Assembly (NCBI RefSeq): GCF_047496725.1
Contig: NC_132979.1
Coordinates: forward strand, 7,766,501-7,830,500
Length of the DNA stretch: 64,000 nt
From: Anoplolepis gracilipes
Lineage: Eukaryota > Arthropoda > Insecta > Hymenoptera > Formicidae
Direction of reading: 5' to 3'
Of this stretch, positions 1-12,800 are shown one piece after another (position 1 is the stretch's first letter; each line of letters opens with the position of its first letter). Made by a program: the position numbers and the translations under genes. The notes beneath the pieces were generated by a model. It was not told where the DNA came from. It ran no database searches and saw only the letters and a program-made list of their open reading frames with translations.

Positions 1-344
1 ATATAGCGATTAGCAAACAATAGACTCGTGTTTTTAACGCAATTAGTCATGTTTTCGAATCGATTTTATTAGCAAGAAACGATTATAACGCGAATTATAA
101 TTGTTAATTGAATTCTAAATAAATTATATACTGTTTATAATCGATAAATGACATAAATGTATGTCGCGAAAAATTTTATTTTATTAAACCAAAATTTATT
201 TCATATTTTAATTAAATACCAAATAATACTGCATGCCTTAATTCTACAAATAAGAACATATAGAAATTGATTTTAAAACATACATGCACCCACTATTATA
301 TATTTCGTGCATCCAAATATATTAAGTAATACGTATTTGTTGAT

Positions 345-760
345 ATATAAAAAAAATAATAAAATTTATTAGATTGCTTGAAATTATATTTAAAAAAAAT
401 AGAGATTTATACGTGATAGATGAAATTTTCTAATCTACAAGATAAAAATAACAATGAAAAAATCTATCATAATTATAGTTTATAATTTTTATTGTATATT
501 GTAGCCAGCGATATTAAAAAAATAATAAAATTTATTTAGATTGCTTGAAATTATATTTAAGAAAAATAGAGATTTATACGTGATAGATGAAATTTTCTAA
601 TCTACAAGAAACAATGATAAAAAAAGTAATAAAATTTATTAAGATTGCTTGAAATTATATTTAAAAAAAATAGAGATTTAGACGTGATAGATGAAATTTT
701 CCAGTTTACTAGATAAAAATAATGATGAAAAAAATCTATCATGATTATTAATAATAACTT
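345..760. repeat. Three-copy AT-rich direct repeat inside an intron
   Basis: A unit containing TTGCTTGAAATTATATTTAA, an ATAGAGATTTA segment and GTGATAGATGAAATTTTC occurs three times in the same orientation, starting near 350, 515 and 620. Unit length varies (about 165, 105 and 130 bp) because the tails differ. The first and third units both end in an AAAAATCTATCAT-type tail. It looks like local tandem duplication with internal deletion. No coding capacity is seen in 1-760. Confidence 0.75.
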
Positions 761-827
761 TTGTTGTGTATTTCAGAGGCGCGATGTCACGCGTTGCGAG
801 ACACCCTGTGGAGAAGCCGCGACTCAC

Positions 828-1000
828 CCGCAGAGGCAGTTTCTCAGGTACTTGGAGCAATCCTTGATGCGCCGTCGCCTCGACGTCAGTTGCCTGATGC
901 TGTCCTCGGACGGTTGCAGCAGGTAGTCTGTCTCATCATCGTCCATTTCAAAGTCCCGCTCGTCGGAGCTCAGCCGCAACGGCATCTCCTCCAGCCTCAT
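828..1000 (-). CDS. First coding exon of an unidentified gene (partial, runs off the left edge)
   Basis: A GC-rich open segment on the minus strand begins with an ATG in good context (ACCGCCATGAGG, ATG at 1000-998) and runs 57 codons plus 2 nt to a consensus donor (GG|GTGAGT, GT at 827-826). The peptide is hydrophilic: an acidic stretch with the motif DDDETDYLLQPSED is followed by a basic run (TSRRRRIKDCSK) and a short Cys-containing end (LRNCLCG). It looks like the cytosolic N-terminus of a larger, perhaps membrane, protein, but I do not recognise the family. An upstream in-frame ATG at 1081 reads through poly-Lys encoded by a poly-A tract and is unlikely to be the start. The remaining exons would lie left of the window, since positions 1-827 look like AT-rich intron. 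The real-exon call rests on GC contrast, start context and donor. Confidence 0.55.
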
Positions 1001-1338
1001 GGCGGTGTCGAGGCGGCGGCGCGCTTTCTCGTTGCCTGTTTTTGTTTTCTTTTTTTTTTTTTTTTTCCTTGCAGCACCCACAATCTACCCTTGTCGACGG
1101 GTCACCTCTCCGGCTCGCTTTCCCTCTCTCTCTCTCTTAGTCTCGCGGCGAGAGGGTGAAACGCGCGGTTAACTGATGATGCGGATTAATCGTCGTCGCG
1201 AGATCGCGCGACCAACCGACGCACGGTGTCCACGGCACGTATCTCGTCATCCTCTCGACCGGACCCGATGTCAATATTTCGAGGTTACACTAACGTCCAC
1301 CGTCAATGTTTCCGGGCGGCGCGAATTCGCGATTGCGA

Positions 1339-1368
1339 TCACGACGACGACGACGACGACGACGACGG
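1339..1368. repeat. (ACG)n trinucleotide microsatellite
   Basis: About ten copies of ACG/CGA lie within the GC-rich upstream flank of the minus-strand exon at 1000-828. The surrounding 1,100-1,700 segment is GC- and CpG-rich and is probably the promoter and 5' UTR region of that gene. Open frames here encode only low-complexity Asp, Thr or Arg runs. Confidence 0.8.
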
Positions 1369-1756
1369 CAGTGGTGGCGAGACGTCAAGAGTTCGCTTTG
1401 GCTTATTTACCACGCACTTACGCACACATGTACACGCCGGGTTGTACGTGCGTCTCCTGAGACGCGACTGAAAAACGTGGGGGGAGATGGTGAATGCTAA
1501 ATATTCCCGAGACATTTAACGTATTTTTGCAGACGTGCAAGCGATAAGAATAGAAGGTCGATGTGTATTTTATTGTTATCGCTATTGACGTGAGAATTGC
1601 GCCATTCTTCTCGTACGCGGCAACGCGCCGCGTGTCGCCATCTTACTCGCTCAGCTGATCGGCACCGTTCAATGGTACGATTACATCATGCGCGACGGCT
1701 ACTGCTTTCTGGGCGCGCTGATTAGAACGATCTCTAGGAACGCTACGATTATTATG

Positions 1757-2308
1757 CAGCCATTGGCAAAATTATTAGGCACCCTTAAATTTTCCGTATT
1801 TCTTATTTTCTTAATAGTATATAAATACTAAAGAGATTAAAAAATTTTAAATAACTATAATAAGATACAAAAATTTTTTAATGTACTGATAACGCATTGA
1901 AGTTGCTATCGGTAATTAAAAAAATTTTTTTTTATTACATTGTTTTGTTTCTTAAAATTTTATTGTATTTTTTGACACCCTGCAACTCGGTAGAAAAATT
2001 TCTCTCGAAAAATCTAAGTCAAGTTCCATAAACTACAACACTTTGCCGACAAAATGCTTTTTTTTAAACTTTCCTACAATTTTTTTTGGCCGAGATACAT
2101 AATTTTTAAACTAAATCTGTATTTTTCAGACATGTCGATACTGGGCGAAAAATTATCGCAAACGAAAAATTAAAAACACATTTTAAAGCTTGAAATTTCA
2201 GGTTTAAAGTGCTATCGATAGTCTTTTAAAATTTTTTAATTTTTTTAGTATTTACAAAATAAGAAATACGGAAAATTTAAGGGTGCCTAATAATTTTGTC
2301 AATAGCTG
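1757..2308. mobile_element. Tc1/mariner-like MITE with about 53-bp terminal inverted repeats
   Basis: The left end (1757-1810) and the reverse complement of the right end (about 2255-2308) match over about 53 bp with few differences. Both begin CAGCYATTGRCAAAATTATT and continue through AGGCACCCTTAAATTTTCCG. A TA follows the right end at 2309-2310. The left flank reads TG, so a TA duplication is only half preserved. The 552-bp element has no transposase frame and is therefore non-autonomous. A related, decayed copy lies at about 52560-52986. Confidence 0.8.
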
Positions 2309-2496
2309 TACGCATGCACAGAGTGCTTCAAATGGCTCTTAATTTTAATAACATATTCTTTGATCAATTCTTAATTTATTGATTTAGACGAATTATCTGA
2401 CAATAGTCTTCAATTATTTATTTTATTTAGTATATTTCTCTGATTATTATATATTGATCGTGTTATTTATAGGAAGAATGCATTATTTACGCTATA

Positions 2497-3474
2497 TTAG
2501 TTAATCTTAATTCGATATTTTACGGCTAATGATTCGATTGCACTTTCCAATGATTTATCTTGCGATGTTGCTTTGAGTTGCAACTGTCGGAAAATTTGTT
2601 CGCATATAGAGCGCTCATTTTTCGTCATGAAACATATCGTCAGATCGAATCTGTTACATGTGCTTAGTATACTGAGAAGTTCTGTAATCGATGTTACATC
2701 GTCCATGTCTGACAAACATTGCAGACACACATCCATAAAGTCACTGAAAAAAGATGCAGGTATCTCTACTCGGAAAATATGATTCTGCAGATTGTTCCTG
2801 TAATAAAAACACTCTATTAATATAACATTCATCTTTATACGTCATATGATTCTTACTTTAGATTCCATATATAAGTGAATTTTTCAGATTGGTCTATAAT
2901 TGTCCTCCAAGATTGTAAAAAGTCTTCGCACGTTTCTGGAGATTTTTTTGTAATAGTTTTGTAATTCTTGTCATTGAATTTCGATTTTCCCGTAATAGAT
3001 ATAATCGAGTTAGATCCAGTAGCATTAATTATTGGATTCCACTGGACTCCAATCTTAGGTTTCATATCATTACGATCCAAAGGTCTTAAATGAGCACCAT
3101 TCACCTTTCATATAATTATAATTTTAGTAAAAAAGTAAACACATTTTTGTAAATTTTAATTGTATACTCCAAAAATAATAGGTTTTATATTAAATTTGAT
3201 ACAGTCATATAAAATCCAAATTTATTTAAATATATTTCTAAATTTTTAAAGATTAAAGAAAGAAGAAAATAAAATACTTAAAGAATATAAATAAATTATA
3301 CAGATAAATAAAATTAATTACCATCTGTCTGAAATGCTCATATGTCGGTACATTTTGTTCAACAGCTCGGATCTTAGCATCGTTTTGTAATTTATACAAT
3401 TCATCGGCTGTGAGGGCTGCATGAAGTTCTTCTTCTAAACATTTATAATCTATTGGAGCTTTTAACACACTCAT
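2497..3474 (-). CDS. CCDC103: CCDC103-like dynein-arm assembly factor
   Basis: Three exons join in frame: 3474-3322, 3104-2857 and 2797-2497, giving 233 aa. The human protein is about 242 aa. Donors are GTAATT and GTAAGA; acceptors end AAG and CAG. The N-terminus contains LEEELHAALTADELYKLQND and AKIRAVEQNVPTYEHFRQM, closely matching the charged coiled-coil start of vertebrate CCDC103, followed by HLRPLDRNDM as in the LKPLERKDK segment of that family. The C-terminal half fits the RPAP3_C-type helical domain (DFLQSWRTII, then CNRFDLTICFMTKNE). Known role of the family: cytoplasmic preassembly and attachment of axonemal dynein arms in motile cilia. In insects this would act in sperm flagella and chordotonal cilia. 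An apparent upstream Met (3480) is a GTG; the real ATG is at 3474. It lies 329 bp beyond the nanchung stop on the same strand, with an X-box-like site about 70 bp upstream. Confidence 0.92.
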
Positions 3475-3542
3475 TATCACTGTATGTACATTTTCTTGTC
3501 TTCCAGCTGAGCCTTAAATTTGACATAACAGTACAGCTGTTT

Positions 3543-3556
3543 GTTGTCATAGAAAC
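3543..3556. promoter_or_regulatory. X-box-like RFX binding site upstream of CCDC103
   Basis: The plus strand reads GTTGTCATAGAAAC. Its reverse complement, GTTTCTATGACAAC, fits the X-box consensus RYYNYYWWRRNRAC at every position. It is centred about 75 bp upstream of the CCDC103 ATG, where RFX sites of ciliary genes usually sit. Binding is inferred from the motif, not shown. Confidence 0.55.
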
Positions 3557-3803
3557 TAAAGCCTGTGGCACACGGTTTAGTACGATTTTTCGTACTAAAT
3601 CGCATAAGCTTTATTAATTAGGAATTTATCGTGTATATATAGTACTATAATTTTTTTTTTATAACAATCTTTTTATTTATTTATAATTCATAAATTGCAT
3701 ATAATTCTAACATAGTTAAAAATTAAATAAATCAAGTAACACTTGAAAAAAAAGTAAAATACGCACATTTAATAAAAAATAAACCAAATGCTTATTATTT
3801 GTT

Positions 3804-6800
3804 TTATTTCCTAGTAATAATAGCTTCCGTTTCAGATAAAACTTTCTCTTTCGACATTCTGTCTTGTCTCTTTTTCACTAATCTATCGTGGGTTCTTTTC
3901 ATCTCAAGTATTTCTTTCATTTCTTCCTTGTCTTCCTCCTAAAATCGATATCGTCATCTCGTACACATCATATATAGAAAGTTATTATTAAAACCATATA
4001 TTTTTAAATATACTCACAGTTTGATTTAATCGAAGAACCAACGCTGTACGACCATCGGACATGGGCTGAGAATAATCCGTCAATTTTTTTAATCTTTCAG
4101 CGGGACTTACGCCTCTCTCCACGACCAAAACTATACGGGCCCACTGACATGTATGAGACAAATTCATCGTGAATGGAAGTTAATGCGACATCCTACTTTA
4201 TTCGTGTTAACTATAACGACATACTTGTCTCTGCCACTCATTCCTGGTTTCAGCGATCTTCTGGTAAGTGTTGCCCATCATAGCAATCAACATGTTTACG
4301 AGCAGGATTGCCACGATCGCCATATATAACACAAACAGCAGCTGCAACAATAATAATTATTCCTGTAATACTATCCAATTGTCGTTGAATGCATTTGACA
4401 GTTTTTTGCTTGGAGCAAAACACATCCATTACGTGAGAAAATTAGGTGAATTATTTAATTGTTGAAAATACTAGTAGTATTAATTATTATTATAATTAAT
4501 TTATAGAGTGACAATCGCGAGTGGTGATCAAAGCAATTATAAATATATTTTATATATTTTTGAAAAATTTAATATTCCATAACAAAGATACCTTGGCTTC
4601 GAATTCATGCTTGGTTCTTTCAAACGCGCCAAAGTAATCGCCGAAATTCGTCAGGCTCATCAAAAACATTGCCATAACACTCTCCATCGGCGATGGCATC
4701 GGATTCGATATCGAGTCGTCGACCCCTTCCGGGGTGTTTGGATTGTCAAACGACAAAAATATGATATAATACGCTGCAAAAAAAATCAGTATAAAATTTA
4801 CATATATTATTAATCCCGAGAATACATGCTGCGTAGAAATATATAGAATGACATTTCGAGTATCTATAGAGTCTCAGTATTAAATTAATCGATCGCTACG
4901 AATGACGTATCGATCAAGATTTCCTATTGTGATCTTCTATTGACGGTAAATTATTTCTACGAGCGAACAGACGTTCCATTCAAGCCGCGGCAGCGGTTGC
5001 ACCAGAATTGAGACCGTGATATGGTGAAAAATAAAAGGCACAATGGCACAGTATGCGGCCACGATATTCGTTGCATAATAATGGGTCGCACCATTTCTCG
5101 TATAAGTCTTCTTCTTCTTCCATTGTACAAGAAACCTTCGGCGACGGCGATGTGTGTCAATGTCGCCTTGCAATATATGGTAAAACTGTCGATTAGATCA
5201 TATGTCGTACGCGGTGCCGTTAATCCTGCGGCTAATTAGTAATTGTTGGGAATCAATAGAGAATAAGGCATAAGGGAACGGAACGCCATATTGAGCGATG
5301 TATTTATATATCCATTACACGTGCCACTATATGTCTCTTTTAATTTCGATTATCAATTGCGATAATTGGCAACAAGGTTGTCCGTCTATTCTAGGCTCGA
5401 ATCCATTCATGAAGATAATAAAGGAACGCGACTGTCGTGCAAAACGTGAAATTCAAAGGATATTAAAAGGCGCTGACAATGAGTATTATTACCTTGAGAG
5501 AATCCCATTACGAAGACGAGGTAGATACAGACGAATCTGAGGAGATCGCCCGTGATCATTCTGTAAATCATCACGACAAACGGACCGACCGTCTTGAATC
5601 CTCGGCAGAAGAATAAAAAATACGGCGCCGTCGTTAGCATCACCACGACTGTCAGCACGTCTTCGACCTCATCGGCGCAGGAAAATCTCAAAACCGGAAA
5701 CGATAGTAAGATGCAGCATGAGAACAGAAACATCACACGCGACGGCGCCGTCATCTAAAAATCGCGTTCATATTAACACGTGTTTCGTTATACACACGAG
5801 TATTTCATTATATCAGTCCAGTAGTTTTTTTTTTTTTTAGATATTATTTGATTTATAATCTGTTACAAAATCTTTAATTCAAAATTAATACCTATTATTA
5901 GAGTAAAAATACACAAATCTTAATTTTCAAGATTAGCAATTTTATTTTTATTAATTATTCTATTTAATTTCATTTTTATTAATTATTTTAAGTTTTTTTC
6001 CTTTGTTTTCTCTCTTGTATAGTGAAAAACGTGTGTTCAGTGACATTCATTGATTCTTACGAGATTTTCAATGAACATGTTAAGTCCTAAAAATCTCGCC
6101 TCTCGCAACGCGGCGAAAATATAGAGTACTGCTGCAATATACATCGCAATTTCCGCAATCAAACGAATCTTGGCGCTTATTGTTGTCAACTGCATCAGTC
6201 TGCATTCCTCCGTAAGATCGTCCCACCTGTCCAAGCATATAACATTGCCGCGTAAAAGATAAAAGATCTGGCAGTTAAACATTTTTTTATAATATCAGAA
6301 ATACGTATATCTAGAAGAATCTATAAATTTTCAAACTTTATTCTAAAGCTTAAAATATTGTTTTCTATTATTATATATTTAATAACATATTATTAAAATT
6401 TTTTCAAATAGCATTATTTTATAAAAATGTTTTAATCTTCGTAATATTATATTTAACGCACCACGTGTCGTGATTGTTAAATTTTTCTGATGGTGTGACA
6501 TCGTCGATGATCGTGTTGGCGGTAGAGTTAGCATCAATCGTAATAGTATTGTTATACATATTCGTGAAATAATCCGACGCATTTTGAGAGCTATCGGTAT
6601 ACCATAGTGTACGAATGGCGGCCTCGTCAGGGGAACCCTCATTATTGCTCAGCGTTAAAAGCAAAATACTTCTCAGGGCCGATGTGATATTTGACGTCAC
6701 TTGCAGCTGGATCCTCTCTAATGACTCTTGCGTTACGTTTAAGGATGATTTGAGATTTGAAGTGAAAGCCGCCGTGAAACTATTTGTAACCAGCTCTGAC

Positions 6801-9800
6801 AGATCCGAACTTTGAAGTGACTTGAGAATCACAGATTCCATCGTCGTTATGTTAAACGAGTTCGTGCTTGTCAATGTATCATTCGCATTTTCGTCTGTTT
6901 GCGGGCCAGGACGAAGGGTGAAACTAATCAGCGACAGCACGAAGTAAAAGAAGAAGAGAATAAATTGACGGTAGAATCTGAAAATTTCAATATTTTATGA
7001 TATATTTTCTAAATATATAATTTTCTCATGCCTTACAATTATTTCTTATATTAAATTGGAAAACCTTAGTTTCCTGTATATTATTTTTTTTATAAAATTA
7101 AAATAGAGATAGAGAAGATTATATTTTTTTCTATAAAAGATTAGATATTTTGTATACACATACCGGAATTTAACAAAGGTATTCCACTTGGCATTTAAAA
7201 GATCGATTAAGACGCCGTCCATTAACTCTAAATGTTCATCTTTTTCCTACAATTGTCAAATATAAAGCTCTGCATATAATATTAAATTAAAAAAAAAAAA
7301 AAAAAGGAATAATTATTACGTAACTTATTTTTACTTACGCCAAAAACAACTAAATTTAGAGCAGAATTGTTATTGATCGTTCCCGTATTAACGTCGATGG
7401 TATCTATTTGCGACAAAGGATAGGCTGCGCAAGTTATGCTACCGATCTGCCAGTATATCTCCCTCTCGATATTCAGAATGTGAAAAAACATTTCTATCCT
7501 AGCCAGCTTCGCTGACAAAGTCAACGGAGTTAGACTGAGGACGTTTCTTATGTCTAGAGAAGCCCCCACTTCATAAGCCATATCGAACGTAGTCTGTGAA
7601 ATTAAATGTTGATAAACAAAAAAATATAAAAACGAATAAATGCCATTTTTAAATAATGGTTTTTTGCTTGAGTTTATTTTTGTACTATTTAATTATCAGG
7701 CAAGCTGGCTTGCCTTGACATTTTTTTCTGACAAGCACTACTAATTAAATCAATTATTCAGACAGTGTATCTTGAGACGAATAAAGATGGAGAGTATAAT
7801 ACTCGCCAATTTTTCATATATCACCAACATATGCAAAACCGTGTTCCCATTCGTGTCCTGCTTGTCCGGATCCGCGCCTCTAGCGAGTATAAGTCTGTAA
7901 CATTCTTCTTGACCAAGGCATGCGGCAAAACTCAAGGGATATTCTCCCCAATACACGTATCTACAAGCGTGTAATAATAAAAAATAGGTCGTATTTGTGG
8001 GGGCTTTTATCGAATTAATCGTGTACGTATTATGTGACACATCGCGCTTGACAAGATTCATTAAAATCTCTGATAGATGATGATGATCGTCGCCTGATTG
8101 TTGATAATTAATTTGTCTCGAGGAATTTAACCCGGTGTAATATTAGGTCACGTTTAAGCTTGAAATAGCTGAAAACTAACTACGTTGTCTAGATTAAATG
8201 ATGCGTATGTTAATAATAAGAAGGAATTTTTTTCTCCTCCGTCGTTGAACGAGAGACGAATTGTAACATCGTTTTCTCTTTAATGTTATCGCACACACCC
8301 GTTGTAATTGGTTTCTGGTGAGACGCACACCCACTCGTGCTCCTGACTATCAAACCTCGTTGCTTTCTGATCTTCCGGACACATAAAGTTACCGAAGCAT
8401 CTCTCGTGGATAATTCGCGGGTCGTCCGCACCGCTGTCGAGAAGGAACTTGACCATCGACGGATCCTCGTTGACAATAGCAATATGTAACACATTTTCTC
8501 CTAAATGCAAAGCAAATTGTACAAAGTAATCATTATAAAGCTAAAAAGATGCAGGGATCTTGATTTTTTTTTTCTTATTACATATATTTCTACAAATTAA
8601 AAAAATGTGTTACATTTAAGTTTTACTTTTGACAGGATGTGTATTTGGGTTATTTATTTTTTATTTACGCTCGTAATAATGTTGTATGTGACTGCGCGAT
8701 CTGAATTCAAAAGAATCTCTCGATTAAAAAATAATGAAAGCCGCGAGAGTCCCCGAAGGAATATGAATGGTTTACCTTGGAAATGCTAATGTTCCATTAC
8801 GTAAGGGATACGCTATGAATAGGTATTTTATTCAGTATACTTGTCGGGGAGTTTATCGGCAACGGATTTTCTACTTTGTATCTTCCTCACAAAAGAAAGT
8901 TTTAATCGAAGCATTAAAAATTTATTCTCAATTTGAAACTCGTTTGCATCTTGTAACAGCTACGCAAAGGAACTTACCGTAATATTCGTCGCACAGATAA
9001 ATATCGTTTATAAGCTTCGGATAGAAACGTAGCAGTCTTTTTGCCAAATCGGCATGGATGGCAGTAGCGTTTAACATACACAGATGCAAAATAGTTTCGC
9101 CCACGGCACCTCTGTCACTCAAATTCCAGCACACTAATCTATACTTGCTCTTATCTGTCAAGAATTTAGCATTTATTTATCGCATAAAAAAATTATTTTG
9201 TCTAATTCATAACTCAAGTAGCAAGTAAAGATATATTTTACGCAATAATTTATCTACATACAATAACAATTCGATTAAATTTTACAATGTTTTACCTATC
9301 TTAGTTTCATCAACTTCATCATCGCCCATATCTTTATCTATATCGTAATCCGCTGGATTTTCCATCGCTTTTAACGGTGATAGCTATATGTAACGTGAAA
9401 CGAAAATTGTTAAAAGCACTGGCATCGCGAAATCGAGAATAAAGAAATCGATGTACCATTTTATGTCGCGGACGATCTTTATTTCGTAAGAGGACCAATT
9501 TTTCTATAGGTATCCATTTGCCCTCTCCCTTGTTGTACAAGAAGGGCTCGACTTTCGTTCTCATCGCGTGGTCTAATTCCGCATATTGCTTCGTTTGAGT
9601 GGCTCTTTTCATCATATCAACTAACAAACCACCGCCTGCAATCGATTCAAGCACAGTAGTCTTAATCACGAGGAGAATAATAAAAAAGTAAAAAAAAAAC
9701 TGATTTTCTCTTTTATGAATCCAGACTATTGCGAGAGAAATTGGCAAGAGCGTGGAAACGTTTCGGGTGAAAATCATGTGAAAATTCTCAGCTGTACTTG

Positions 9801-12800
9801 AGATTTCGAAGAAAGATATGTCAGTGATGATTCGCGGTCGCGTCTCAACGCAACGTCATCGCGCGATATAAAATTAAATCCACGGGCGGCACGTGGACGT
9901 CTATTGCGTCACGACTGCAAGTATTTGGATTGCCGAGTGCCTATCCGAGGAACCATATATCGAGCGTTAGCACTTTAACCGTACGACCGCGGAATGATCG
10001 ATGCAGCGACTCATGGACCAATAAAACTGATGGTAGAGCGGAAGAGAGAGAGAGCTCGCGCGATCGCGAACATTCGTGACGGCATTGCTATTTTCGCGAT
10101 CGAAAAGTGCATGGCCTCAACTCGCGGATTAAAAACAGCTGTAAGCCGTGACGTAATTATGTAGCGATCCGTCTAATTAGATCCGCAACCTGTCAACTTA
10201 TGATGTCAGACGACGCAAATGTTACGAGGGGAATTTGCGAGGCGCCGAAAATTGTCGGCGCCTGTCTGGAGTCCTGGTTTTTTTTATGTTTACACAGTAC
10301 ATTGTGTAATTATCATCAGGATTTGCCTCATTCTTCATTACATACATAAATATAAATACACATTCTGCAATATTTTTAAAAATATTTGATTGAATTATGA
10401 TAAGGAAATAAAGATAATTATAATTATTTTATTTTATTTTATTTCCTGTTCTAATCAAATTAAATATTTAATTAATTAATCTGAAATTTCAGTTTAAAAT
10501 ATGAAAGAATCTTACTCTATATAAAACACATGACATTTCAATTATAAACTATATAATCCATTCATTATAATTTAAAAAAAAAAATACACAATAAAGGAAA
10601 TATATTTCCTAATCTGACAAAATATTCTCTAACATATATTAACCCTTATTCCGTACTGATGGATCATTTTTGTCTGTGATCTTTCCAACAACGCGGCGTC
10701 AATTTCTCGAAAACAAATAATCATAAAATAACATATTTAAGTAAATTATTTTTCAAATTTATTATTTTAGTCTTTACTTAGAAGGTGTTCAAAGAAGGTG
10801 TATGCATTTTTTCAGATTTTTTAAAAACACTTTTACATATTAATAAAGGATTAATATCGAAAATACGCTGACCCACACCTGTGCAGGTAGATGGTGCCAA
10901 AAATAACAATACGCGGAGTAAGGGGTTAAAAAAAAAAAAAAAAAAATAAATATTGCGACATAGCTTTTCACTTTGCAGAAGATTTATGACTATAATTTAT
11001 GAGATTGTCGAGCGTCCGATTCTACCGCACCAAAAATAGAAAAGATCCACCGGATCTCGTTCTAACGTCGGCACATCAAAGTACATACATACAACGCCAT
11101 CTTGCACGGTATGGCACAAATGTTGCACACACCGTCGCGGCAATTGCTGGCGCAAGTCTGCGGGAACAGCAAGCGGCCGGGATTGCCGGCACCGCCGTCG
11201 TTGCTGTCAGTGATTAAACGTGGCACGGCACAGTGCGGCCAATACGGGCATCATGGCGCAGTGGAGGCAAGAGACAATATTGAAGCTGATCGGTGCTTAT
11301 CGCGCGAGGAAGCTCCTCTGGGACCACAATGCGCCCGACTACACCGATCGAAGCAAGAGAATCCACGCGTGGAAAGAAATCGCTGATGAGGTGCGATCAT
11401 AACCATGAGAATATAGTTACATTTAATGTGCGTGTGTGAGACTGTTGTATTTTATTTTTAATTAATACCCACACACACACACACACTCATTTAGTATCGT
11501 AAAAATTCATGCCGCAATTTAAAACGTCGCAAAAAGATTTTTATTAGCTTGTCTTTCATTTCGAAAAATTTAATTTTTTATATATTTTTAGTTATATTGA
11601 TAAAACAAATAATATCATAAAAAATTGCATTATAACTTGTAATGTGAATCGTTAATTTTTTTATTTAAAAATAATAGAATTAATAATCTAATAATTCATC
11701 TAAAAAAGGATACATATTTATGCTCTTATTTTACGGATGACATATGTAGTATACACGTGTGCACACTGTGCCAGAAACACTTTTGGACAGAGTGAAAAAC
11801 ACTCTCACATCTTGGGAGTTAAATATATATATTCCAGACGCATACGCGACGAGTACGTCCAACACTTGCGCAAGCTGTTGCGCAACGCTTGGTGCAACAA
11901 GCGCATCGGGAAGCCTTTATTATGTCGAGAGCGGAAAGCAATCTTGTTGGCTAGAAATGTAGTTTACGTAACGGCTTGCGCAAAATCCGTGATTCATTTA
12001 TTTACGTTGTTATATAACGCGCGCTCGAATTAATTTATCATCGAGGCGTGTTTTTGAAAAAAAAAAAAAAAAAAAAAAAAAAACGCACACCTTATCGCGA
12101 GAACTTATATATATTGTATCAGCTCGGGTGCGACGTGATGACGGTCGAGAGGAAATTGAAGAGCCTGAAGACCCATTTCATGTCGGTTCACAAAGCGTAC
12201 GCGAAACGCAGGCTCAAGGCTGATCTGAATCCTGGCAGCATCGTAATCAAGCCTAAATGGTTCGCTTATGAAGCTTTAGCTTTTCTGAATAAAGGACGCT
12301 TGATGCGAGTTAATCGCGAACCACCAAATGTGGAGAAGCAGGTGCGTCGAATTTTCGCAAGGACTGCTAGGATTTATAATGTCAGATGTTATATATATAT
12401 ATATATGTATCCATCAAAATCTAATTAATTAGTTATCACAATATTGATAATTATAATTGAAATTTGCTATTATATATGTATATACTAATTAGAAGCAGAA
12501 AATTATTATTATACCGAGCATTACAAAGTCTATTTATCATTTATAAATAATTCATTCATCGCCGATTTATCCTTTAATTAATATTAAAACGTATTATTTT
12601 TATCACCCGTAAAGCGAGATTATGTATTTAGTTAATTCATATCTGTCTCTTTTATTGTAGACTCCCGCACCTGTTTCTAATTGGAAATCACAGGTAGGCT
12701 TTAAATTTTCTAACAAGGAAATTATAAATCCTTGAAAAGATGTATGTAACGCGTTGCATAATGCACAGGGTGTCTCAATGCTTCTGTCCATCATGCGATA

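Noticed and set aside
345..760. Three regularly spaced repeats considered as a CRISPR-like array
   Set aside because: Repeat units are over 60 bp, imperfect, unevenly spaced, AT-rich and in a metazoan intron; there are no spacers of uniform length.
741..1500. Several plus-strand open frames across the GC-rich 5' block
   Set aside because: They are shadows of the minus-strand exon at 1000-828 and of poly-T and (ACG)n tracts, and encode low-complexity Thr, Asp or Arg runs.
12769..12785. CACAGGGTGTCTC in the MADF gene's third intron, similar to the 37610 motif
   Set aside because: A single short match without a partner terminus; too little to call an element.
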